The notes beneath the pieces were generated by a model. The model was not told the DNA's origin, made no database searches, and was given only the letters and a program-made list of their open reading frames with translations. The position numbers were made by a program, and so were the translations under genes. From assembly GCA_903916165.1 (NCBI GenBank), contig CAIWVR010000034.1, positions 1-5,625 of the forward strand: a stretch of DNA of 5,625 nt, given 5' to 3'. The first letter of the stretch is position 1, and every line of letters starts with the position of its first letter. This document shows, piece after piece, positions 1-5,403 of this stretch. The DNA comes from an uncultured Hyphomicrobiales bacterium. Lineage in GTDB: Bacteria > Pseudomonadota > Alphaproteobacteria > Rhizobiales > Beijerinckiaceae.

Positions 1-4
1 ATCA

Positions 5-77
5 TCATTGCGAGGAGTCGAAGGCGACGCGGCAATCCATCTTCGGGAGACTGTCGGCTTCGCTCCGCGCGCAGTGA
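5..77. repeat. Imperfect palindromic intergenic repeat (REP-like)
   Basis: Seen directly: the stretch folds into a long interrupted hairpin. Positions 5-12 pair with 70-77 (one G-T pair), 14-17 with 63-66, 19-23 with 58-62, and 25-28 with 53-56, leaving a loop at about 29-52. The motifs TCATTGCGAGGAG and GCAATCCA resemble a dispersed intergenic repeat that I remember from Bradyrhizobium and Rhodopseudomonas genomes. It lies a few bases beyond the stop codon of the minus-strand tautomerase gene, so it could protect or end that transcript. There is no T-tract, so a classical intrinsic terminator is not supported. The outer end (69-80) matches 5377-5388 at 11 of 12 bases. The element may extend left of the window. 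Confidence 0.7.
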
Positions 78-80
78 CGG

Positions 81-1163
81 CTATTCCGGGACGAACACTT
101 CGCCCTTCATGATCGGGCGGCATGTGCGCAGGATGCCCGCACGCACGACCTGCAGCTCCGACCCCACGCCCGCTGTTTCCAGACGCACATCGACCATGCC
201 GGTGGGATGCTCGATCCAGATCGTGCGCGGGTTGCCTTCAGGGCGGCGGGCAAATTCATAAGCCACCGAACCTTCCACCATGCAGGCGGTCGCGACGCAG
301 CAGGCACCTGTCACCGCATGGGCGGCGTGCAGCGCATGCGGGGTGAGATAGCGCGAGGTGATCGCGCCCTCACCGCGCGGCTCCGACAGAAGACCAACCT
401 TCGGGATGACACTGTCGGTCACATCGCCAAAGCCCATCATCCGCCCGGCTTCCATGCGGATGCTTTCGATGCGCTTCAGCAATTCCTTGTTGCCGTCGAT
501 CTCCTTGCGGCCCTCCGTGCCCTCGAGGCCGAGGTCGCGGGCGCGCATCAGGATCATCGGCATGGCGACATCGAAGCACGACACATCCACGCCCTGGATA
601 TTGTCCATCACCTTGCCGGTCGGACACATCGAACCGGTCTTGCCGCCCACGATATCCATGAAGTTCAACACCACCGCAGCCGCCACGCCCGGCACGCCGT
701 CGATGGCGGCATCGCCCGTATATTTCAAGCGCTTGCCCGGCGTCTGGATGACCGCCTCGATCTTGCTCGACGTATTGATGTCGTAGATCACGACCCGCGT
801 CTCGCCATCCTGGATTGGCACAATGCCCATCTCCAGCGCAAAGGGCGCAACGCCTGACAGCATATTGCCGCAAGACGGCCCGGTGTCGACGAGCGGCCGG
901 GTGATGTCGACCTGGCAGAACAGATAGTCGACATCGACGCCCTCGCGCGTTGATTTGGAGACAATGGCCACCTTCGACGTCAGCGTATCGGCGCCGCCGA
1001 GGCCATCGATCTGGCGGATATCGGGCGAGCCTATGACCTTCAAAAGCACGCGGTCGCGCGCGGCAATGTCGGACGGCAGGTCCTCGGCGCGAAAATAGGG
1101 GCCCTTGGATGTGCCACCGCGAAAGATGAAGCAGGGAATCGAAATGTGATCTTGCACGTTCAT
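81..1163 (-). CDS. 4-oxalomesaconate tautomerase / PrpF-family isomerase (GalD-like)
   Basis: A 360-residue protein of the PrpF family (diaminopimelate epimerase-like fold), closest in style to GalD-type 4-oxalomesaconate tautomerases, which convert the keto and enol forms of 4-oxalomesaconate in gallate and protocatechuate 4,5-cleavage routes. Its length agrees with GalD (about 360). Recognisable landmarks are FRGGTSKG at residues 14-21, the Cys98 segment DTGPSCGNMLSGVAPFALE (93-111), PTGKVMD (181-187), a 'MPMILMRARDLGLEG' stretch (201-215), and LTPHALHAAHAVTGA near residues 273-287. The protein looks cytosolic, with no signal peptide. The ATG at 1163 is preceded by AAGGAAAGAGG with 7 bases of spacing. 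The gene points away from the five-gene run across a shared upstream region, so the two may be co-regulated. Other PrpF relatives act on 2-methylaconitate or aconitate, so the family is firmer than the exact substrate. Confidence 0.85.
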   Translation of the reverse strand: MNVQDHISIPCFIFRGGTSKGPYFRAEDLPSDIAARDRVLLKVIGSPDIRQIDGLGGADTLTSKVAIVSKSTREGVDVDYLFCQVDITRPLVDTGPSCGNMLSGVAPFALEMGIVPIQDGETRVVIYDINTSSKIEAVIQTPGKRLKYTGDAAIDGVPGVAAAVVLNFMDIVGGKTGSMCPTGKVMDNIQGVDVSCFDVAMPMILMRARDLGLEGTEGRKEIDGNKELLKRIESIRMEAGRMMGFGDVTDSVIPKVGLLSEPRGEGAITSRYLTPHALHAAHAVTGACCVATACMVEGSVAYEFARRPEGNPRTIWIEHPTGMVDVRLETAGVGSELQVVRAGILRTCRPIMKGEVFVPE

Positions 1164-1170
1164 GGGGACG

Positions 1171-1181
1171 CCTCTTTCCTT
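1171..1181 (-). promoter_or_regulatory. Ribosome binding site of the tautomerase gene
   Basis: Read on the minus strand the bases are AAGGAAAGAGG, a purine-rich Shine-Dalgarno-like stretch 7 bases before the ATG whose first base is at 1163. It supports that ATG as the start and fits the family's usual N-terminus just ahead of the RGGTSKG motif. Confidence 0.6.
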
Positions 1182-1341
1182 GCGGCGCGGACTGGACCAC
1201 CCTCCCCGGTGCCTTTATCAAACCCGCGCAATCCGGCAAAACCGATACAGAACACGGCTTGCGAGCGCAACCGGACGCGCCAGATTTGCCAGCGCCGACA
1301 AGCTTTGGCACTGTGCGCCCGGTCAGGCCAAACCGAAGGCC

Positions 1342-1350
1342 GCAGGGAGG
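1342..1350 (+). promoter_or_regulatory. Ribosome binding site of the GlcG-like gene
   Basis: The bases GCAGGGAGG end 4 bases before the ATG at 1355. This decides the start: the open frame continues back to an ATG at 1259, but that extension has no such site and would add 32 residues of non-family, Arg/Pro-rich sequence. Confidence 0.7.
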
Positions 1351-1354
1351 TTTC

Positions 1355-1852
1355 ATGCGCAGCATAACCATGGATGAGGCGCTCGCCGTCATCCTCAAGA
1401 CATTCGAAAAAGCAGCCGAGATGGAGGCCTATGCGCTGGCCGCCTGCGTGCTCGACAATGGCGGACGGGTGAAGGCCTTCCTGAAGCAGGACGGTGCCTC
1501 GATCATGCGGTTCGAAATCGCGCGCGGCAAGGCGTTCGGCGCGCTCTCCCTGCACCGCACCTCGCGCATGGTGCTGGCCAAGGCGCGCGAAAAGCCGGCC
1601 TTTATGGACACGTTGCGTGAGATGGCCGACAGTCCGATCTTCCTCGAAGCTGGCGGCCAGATTATCCGCGACGCCAATGGCGATGTGATCGGCGCCATCG
1701 GGGTTACGGGGGATGTGAACGAGGTCGATGACATTTGCGCCATCGAGGGTATCCGCCGCGCGGGCCTGCGCTCGGACGATGATTTCACCGCCGAAGAGAT
1801 GAAGCGCCTCAACATCAAGCCCAATCCCGTGCTGAAAGATCCGCGTACGTGA
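1355..1852 (+). CDS. GlcG/HbpS-family (DUF336) heme-binding-like protein
   Basis: A 165-residue protein of the GlcG/HbpS/PduO-C-terminal family, the usual length for a single-domain member. Visible family features are the 'CVLDNGG' segment (31-37, the usual V-V-D-x-x-G motif), the KQDGAS motif (44-49), the IARGKAFGAL helix (55-64), GGQIIRDANGDVIGAIGVTG (100-119), and the closing acidic stretch with an AIEG motif (129-132). Streptomyces HbpS binds heme, but most family members have no proven activity. They recur in operons for organic acid and diol breakdown, which fits here. I see no signal peptide from this start, so it is probably cytosolic. It is the first gene of the rightward run. Its TGA stop overlaps the GTG start of the next gene (GTGA, 1849-1852). 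Family assignment is firm; a role as enzyme, heme carrier or accessory protein is open. Confidence 0.85.
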   Translation: MRSITMDEALAVILKTFEKAAEMEAYALAACVLDNGGRVKAFLKQDGASIMRFEIARGKAFGALSLHRTSRMVLAKAREKPAFMDTLREMADSPIFLEAGGQIIRDANGDVIGAIGVTGDVNEVDDICAIEGIRRAGLRSDDDFTAEEMKRLNIKPNPVLKDPRT

Positions 1853-2736
1853 GCCCATCGCTGAACGCCAATGCACGCCGCCGCGCCTTTCGCGCGCATC
1901 TGGCCGGGACCGCCTGCCTGTATCCGGCCTCGATCTACGATCCGCTATCGGCACGCGCGGCCGAGGAGCTTGGCTTCGAACTCGTGTTCATGGCGGGATC
2001 TGTCGCCTCGCTGGTCATCCTTGGCGCACCCGATCTCGTGATCGTGACACTCTCGGAGCTGGCCGAACAGGCGCGCCGCATCGCACGGGCCACAAGCTTG
2101 CCCTTCTTCCTCGACGCCGATCACGGTTTCGGCAATGCGCTGTCGGTCATGCGTAGCGTGGAGGAGCTGGAAGCGGCGGGCCTGTCGGGCATCACGATCG
2201 AAGACACCGCCCTGCCCGAGCATTTCGGCCAGAGCGGTGCCTCGGCACCTCATGCCCTGGATGAAAGCATCGGCAAGATGAAGGCGGCGCTCGCCGCGCG
2301 CAGCGATCCGGACTTTGTCGTGATCGGCCGCTCGGGCGCAGTCGCGACCACAGGTCTCGACGACGCGCTACTGCGCATTGCTGCCTACCAGGATGCCGGC
2401 GTCGATGCGATCTTCCTGTCGGGTCTGTCGACGCGCGAGGAGGTGGAAGCCTGCGCCGCCGCCTGCCGCGTGCCCCTGCTGCTTGGCAATGTGCCGCCAA
2501 CCCTGCGCGACGCGCAGGCACTGGCGAGCCTTGGCGTGCGCGCGGTCATCACCGGCCATCGCCCGCATTCGGCCGCCGTGCGCGCCACCTATGAAACCTT
2601 GCGCGACACCCGCGCAGGCGTGCTTGGCCCGCAGCCCGATGACGAGCCATCAATGATAAACCGTCTGTCGCGCAAGACAGAATTTGGCGCTTGGCGCACC
2701 GCCTTTCTCACCTCGGATAAGGAAGCGCAATCGTGA
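1849..2736 (+). CDS. Isocitrate lyase/PEP mutase superfamily protein, oxaloacetate decarboxylase-like
   Basis: A 295-residue cytosolic TIM-barrel enzyme of the isocitrate lyase/PEP mutase superfamily. It follows closely, from memory, the layout of Pseudomonas PA4872, described as an oxaloacetate decarboxylase. Landmarks are YDPLSARAAEELGFE (30-44), the substrate-binding AGSVAS (49-54), the metal-site motif DADHGFGNA (89-97), the metal-linked Glu in TIEDT (116-120), and GH (236-237) near the C-terminal side of the barrel. The Lys-Lys-Cys-Gly-His lyase motif of isocitrate and methylisocitrate lyases is absent; LPEHFG (122-127) stands there, arguing for decarboxylase or hydrolase rather than lyase chemistry. 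The usual ARTDA/ARTNA segment is altered to GRSGA (160-164). It starts at GTG within the preceding gene's stop and has only a weak GAAAG upstream, so coupling is likely. Pyruvate formation from oxaloacetate is an inference; hydrolase or other lyase activity is possible. Confidence 0.8.
   Translation: MSPSLNANARRRAFRAHLAGTACLYPASIYDPLSARAAEELGFELVFMAGSVASLVILGAPDLVIVTLSELAEQARRIARATSLPFFLDADHGFGNALSVMRSVEELEAAGLSGITIEDTALPEHFGQSGASAPHALDESIGKMKAALAARSDPDFVVIGRSGAVATTGLDDALLRIAAYQDAGVDAIFLSGLSTREEVEACAAACRVPLLLGNVPPTLRDAQALASLGVRAVITGHRPHSAAVRATYETLRDTRAGVLGPQPDDEPSMINRLSRKTEFGAWRTAFLTSDKEAQS
2719..2725 (+). promoter_or_regulatory. Ribosome binding site of the signal-less binding-protein gene
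   Basis: AAGGAAG lies 7 bases before the GTG at 2733. An in-frame TAA at 2718-2720 overlaps this site, so no longer upstream start is possible. That matters because it rules out an overlooked N-terminal signal peptide. Confidence 0.7.
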
Positions 2737-3647
2737 AACATATTCTCGTCTCCGCCTTCCCCAATGCCAAGGCCCTGCCGATCTACATCGCGCAGGAGCG
2801 TGGCCTATTTTCCAGGCGTGGCCTTGAAGTCGATCTCGACGAGACGGAAGCGTCCAGGGACCAGCGCGAAGGTCTTGCGTCCGGCCGCATCCAGATCGTG
2901 CAATCGGCCATCGACAATGGTCTCGCGCTGATCGTCACCGGGCATGACATCGTCGTCGTCATGGGCGGCGAAGGCGGGATGAATGATTTCATCGTCCAGC
3001 CCGAGATCAACACGCTTGAGGACCTGCGCGGACGTCGCCTTGTGGTCGATTCACCCGACACAGCCTATGCGCTTCTGGCGCGCAAGATGCTGAAGGCCGC
3101 CGGTCTCGAATATGGCGTCGATTACGACATGCGCCCGGTCGGCAATGGTTCGCATCGTCTCGCCGCCATGCTGCGCGACAAGGAAAATGCCGGCGCGGTT
3201 CTCAACCCGCCCTTCACCGCACAGGCCAAGGCAGCGGGCCTGAAGAGCCTTGGTCGTCTTGTCGATCATCTCGGCCCCTATCAGGCTGGCGGTGCCTTCG
3301 CGCATCGCCACTGGGCGCAGGACAACAGCGCCACGCTCGAAGCCTATATTGCCGGTTATGTCGAGGCTTTGCGCTGGATGCGCAACCCTGAGAATTTTGA
3401 CAGGCAGGAGACAATGCTGGTGCAGCGCCTGAAACTTGCGCCCGAGATCGCCAGGGCCACCCTGCAGGACATGCTGGAGCCGGACTTCGGCTTTATGACG
3501 GATGCGAAACTCGACATGCGCGGCATGACGGCCGTGCTCGAAACGCGCGCCGCCACCGAAGGCCAAGATCCGCGCCTGTCCAAGATGACAAGCTTCATCG
3601 ACGAGAGCTGGTACGAGCGTGCGCTCGCATCGCTGGAAACATGCTAA
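2733..3647 (+). CDS. NMT1/THI5-like periplasmic-binding-protein-fold protein without signal peptide
   Basis: A 304-residue protein resembling SsuA/TauA/NMT1-type solute-binding proteins. The first strand is at residues 3-8. It is followed by the IYIAQERGLFSRRGLEVDL segment (17-35), typical of the family's 'A...GlF...GL.V.l' opening. Next come EGLASGRIQIVQSAIDNGL (46-64), the hinge region INTLEDLRGRRLVVDSP (92-108), and a long helical C-terminal part. Ordinary members have an N-terminal signal or lipobox; this one begins MKHILVSAFPNAK, directly in the first strand, and an in-frame stop 12 bases upstream excludes a longer form. No permease or ATPase gene is in the window. It is therefore probably cytosolic: a sensor, a ligand carrier, or an enzyme on this fold, as known for MqnA/MqnD and 4,5-dihydroxyphthalate decarboxylase. 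The THI5 Cys-rich motif is not seen. GTG start overlaps the upstream stop (GTGA). Confidence 0.75.
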   Translation: MKHILVSAFPNAKALPIYIAQERGLFSRRGLEVDLDETEASRDQREGLASGRIQIVQSAIDNGLALIVTGHDIVVVMGGEGGMNDFIVQPEINTLEDLRGRRLVVDSPDTAYALLARKMLKAAGLEYGVDYDMRPVGNGSHRLAAMLRDKENAGAVLNPPFTAQAKAAGLKSLGRLVDHLGPYQAGGAFAHRHWAQDNSATLEAYIAGYVEALRWMRNPENFDRQETMLVQRLKLAPEIARATLQDMLEPDFGFMTDAKLDMRGMTAVLETRAATEGQDPRLSKMTSFIDESWYERALASLETC

Positions 3648-4276
3648 ACATGGCGCGCGAAACCATTCCCCTCTCGCTGGCGGACTTTCTTGCGCGCGAC
3701 CAGGTCGCGCTGGTGATGTGGGATTTCCAGAAGGGACTGGCGGGCAAGGCCCTTCATGCAGCCAACGTCATCGCCGCCGCACAGAAACTTGTCGCGGCTG
3801 CCGATGCTGCCGGCATTCCCGTCATCTGGAGCCGGCATGTGCTGCCGCCGCTCGATCTTATCTCGGGGCCGTTTAAACTGTTTCTCATGCGGAAGCAGAA
3901 CGTGTCCGACCCCGCTGATCTCGCGCCCGCCATGCAGGAGGGCATGGAGGAAACGCAATTCGTCGATGGTCTCGCGCCGGGAGCGCACCATATCGTTCTG
4001 GAGAAGAGCCAGCCGTCGCTGTTCATCGACACGCCACTCGAAAACCGGCTGCGCACGCTGGGCGTGAAAACCATTGTGCTGGCGGGCGTAGCAACCGATA
4101 TCGGCATTGAGTTCAACGCGCGCCATGCGGCGGCGCGCGGTATTTTCAGCGTCATCGCTGAAGACGCCACCGGATCCTACACTGACGCCGCGCAGGCGCG
4201 CAGCATCGCATTCCTGCGCAGCTGGATCACGCCGGTGGCCAGCACTGACGATATCGTCGCGCATTGGAACAATTGA
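3641..4276 (+). CDS. Isochorismatase-family protein with the catalytic Cys replaced by Gly
   Basis: A 211-residue protein of the isochorismatase-like hydrolase superfamily, of normal single-domain length. The first catalytic position is Asp28 in VMWDFQKG (25-32), and the conserved Lys is Lys122 in VLEKSQPSLF (119-128). The motif after the cis-peptide reads AGVATDIGIEFNARHAA (148-164), putting Gly155 where amidases such as nicotinamidase and N-carbamoylsarcosine amidase have the nucleophilic Cys. EntB-type isochorismatases also lack this Cys (Gly there, from memory), so acid-type vinyl-ether or other non-thioester hydrolysis is more likely than amide cleavage. The protein looks cytosolic. The ATG at 3641 overlaps the previous gene's TAA by 7 bases; an ATG at 3650 (residue 4, MARETIP) is an equally possible start, with GGAA at 3634-3637 favouring it by spacing. 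The substrate is unknown. Confidence 0.8.
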   Translation: MLNMARETIPLSLADFLARDQVALVMWDFQKGLAGKALHAANVIAAAQKLVAAADAAGIPVIWSRHVLPPLDLISGPFKLFLMRKQNVSDPADLAPAMQEGMEETQFVDGLAPGAHHIVLEKSQPSLFIDTPLENRLRTLGVKTIVLAGVATDIGIEFNARHAAARGIFSVIAEDATGSYTDAAQARSIAFLRSWITPVASTDDIVAHWNN

Positions 4277-4292
4277 AGCCGCAAGGCTCACC

Positions 4293-4299
4293 AAGGAGG
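4293..4299 (+). promoter_or_regulatory. Strong ribosome binding site of the TctC-like gene
   Basis: AAGGAGG lies 5 bases before the ATG at 4305 and matches the anti-Shine-Dalgarno consensus almost fully. It fixes the start there, although the open frame runs back to 4107 inside the preceding gene; only the 4305 start gives a signal peptide at the N-terminus. It is the best site in the window, in keeping with a binding protein that is often made in excess over neighbouring enzymes. Confidence 0.8.
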
Positions 4300-4304
4300 A
4301 ACAC

Positions 4305-5345
4305 ATGACAAGAACGACACTCACAACCATGCTCGGCGCATGTTCGATCGTCGCTTTGCTCGGCGGCGCACAGGCGCAGCAGGCGGACGCAGAAAAATTC
4401 TTCACCGGCAGGAGTGTCGACTTCCTGATCGGCTCGGCGCCGGGCGGGGGTTACGGCATCTATGGGGCGGTGCTGGGACGCCACATCGGCAAGCACCTGC
4501 CGGGAAAACCCAACGTCGTCTCGCGCAATCTCGATGGCGCCGGCTCGATCACCGCCGCCAACCTGCTCTACAACAAGTCGCCCAAAGACGGCTCCACCTT
4601 CGGCGCCATCTTCATGGGCGCGGTGACGGAGCCGCTGACGGGCGATGCCAGCGTGACGCAATATGATCCGCGCAAATTCATCTATATCGGCTCGGCCAAC
4701 AAGGAGACCAGCATCTGCCTCGTCTGGCAGGATGCGCCGGTGAAAACTTTCGAGGACATCCTGACCAAAGAAGTGCTCGTCGGCGGGGCCGGTGTCACCT
4801 CCTCCATTCGCCAATATCCGATGGTGCTGAACAATGTGCTCGGCACCAAGTTCAAGCTCGTCAACGGCTATCCGGGATCGCGCGAAGCAGGCCTTGCGAT
4901 GGAGCGCGGCGAGGTCAATGGCCTGTGCGGCATCCAGTGGACGAGTTTTCTCGCGCAGGGCGCGGAATGGATGGCCAATAACAAGGTGCGCATCATCGCG
5001 CAGATGGGCGGCTTTGACGGCGACGAGGAGCTGAACAAGATGAAAGTCCCGAAGATCTGGGACTTTGTGAAGACCGAAGCCGACAAGCGCACGCTGGCCG
5101 TGATCTTCAACCAGCTCGAATTCGGCCGTCCCTATGTCCTGCCGCCGGGCGTGCCAGCCGACCGCGTCGCCGCCTTCCGCAAGGCGTTTGACGAGACGAT
5201 GAAGGACCCGGAATTCCTGGCCGAAGCCGCGAAAGCCAAGCTGATCATCAATCCGGTGAATGGCGACGGCGTGCAAAAGCTCGTCGACGATATCTACACG
5301 ACACCGAAGGAAGACGTGGAACGCGCGCGCGCCGCGCTGAAGTAA
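4305..5345 (+). CDS. TctC/Bug-family periplasmic solute-binding protein
   Basis: A 346-residue precursor of the tripartite tricarboxylate transporter receptor (TctC, or Bug) family. A Sec signal peptide covers residues 1-24, with a hydrophobic core (about 9-21) and likely cleavage after AQA. The mature protein opens with KFFTGRSVDFLIGSAPGGG (31-49), the family's first strand and glycine loop, then HLPGKPNVVSRNLDGAGS (64-81), LLYNKSPKDGSTFG (87-100), and a C-terminal lobe including VLPPGVPADRVAAFRKAF (278-295). Cys137 and Cys208 could pair in the periplasm. The usual Asp-x-x-Ala-Arg after the glycine loop is changed: Gly51 and Ala55 occupy the Asp and Arg places. The partners TctA and TctB are not in the window, so it may use a distant permease pair or act as a sensor ligand receptor. 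The likely ligand is a carboxylate, by family. Confidence 0.88.
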   Translation: MTRTTLTTMLGACSIVALLGGAQAQQADAEKFFTGRSVDFLIGSAPGGGYGIYGAVLGRHIGKHLPGKPNVVSRNLDGAGSITAANLLYNKSPKDGSTFGAIFMGAVTEPLTGDASVTQYDPRKFIYIGSANKETSICLVWQDAPVKTFEDILTKEVLVGGAGVTSSIRQYPMVLNNVLGTKFKLVNGYPGSREAGLAMERGEVNGLCGIQWTSFLAQGAEWMANNKVRIIAQMGGFDGDEELNKMKVPKIWDFVKTEADKRTLAVIFNQLEFGRPYVLPPGVPADRVAAFRKAFDETMKDPEFLAEAAKAKLIINPVNGDGVQKLVDDIYTTPKEDVERARAALK

Positions 5346-5358
5346 GCTTCGCTTCACA

Positions 5359-5388
5359 CCGTCATTGCGCGCTGCTGCGCAATGACGG
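5359..5388. repeat. Perfect 12-bp-stem hairpin between convergent genes
   Basis: CCGTCATTGCGC (5359-5370) and GCGCAATGACGG (5377-5388) are exact inverted copies around a 6-base loop, GCTGCT. The hairpin sits in the 58-base gap between the converging TctC-like and flavin-hydroxylase genes. It could serve both transcripts as a processing or termination structure, but neither strand has a following T-tract. Its right arm matches the end of the left-edge palindrome (69-80) at 11 of 12 bases, so I class it as a short or collapsed member of the same repeat family. Confidence 0.8.
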
Positions 5389-5403
5389 GGCTGAGGTGAC
5401 GCC

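Larger units (their letters stand above)
1164..1354. promoter_or_regulatory. Divergent intergenic control region with two dyads
   Basis: These 191 bases separate two divergent transcription units and must hold the start signals of at least the tautomerase gene and probably the five-gene run. Two inverted repeats are visible: TTGCG-AG-CGCAA at 1259-1270, and TTTGGC (1304-1309) with GCCAAA (1327-1332) spaced by 17 bases. Either could bind a dimeric regulator; the second could also be a leader hairpin. Possible weak promoter elements are TTGCGA (1259-1264) with AGATTT (1282-1287) at 17-base spacing for the rightward run, and GATAAA on the minus strand (1219-1214) for the leftward gene. None is close to consensus, so exact promoters are not assigned. 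No regulator gene is present in the window. Confidence 0.45.

Noticed and set aside
1..80. CRISPR repeat or tRNA end at the left edge
   Set aside because: There is only one palindromic unit with no regular repeat-spacer pattern, and no cloverleaf or CCA end can be drawn.
207..857. Plus-strand open frame of 216 codons antisense to the tautomerase gene
   Set aside because: Composition is His/Arg/Ala-rich without recognisable motifs and no ribosome binding site was evident; it is explained by the opposite-strand gene.
370..1398. Long minus-strand open frame overlapping the tautomerase gene, and a second one at 1160-1954
   Set aside because: Both are Arg/Gly/His-rich shadows of recognised genes in other frames. 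The tautomerase frame itself shows clear family motifs over its whole length.
4332..4343. Possible lipobox LGAC at residues 10-13 of the TctC-like precursor
   Set aside because: The hydrophobic core continues after the Cys to residue 21 and is followed by a good AQA cleavage site, so normal signal peptidase I processing is more likely.
5359..5388. Classical intrinsic terminator at the convergent hairpin
   Set aside because: The stem is perfect, but no run of T follows it on either strand, so only a repeat or processing hairpin is supported.
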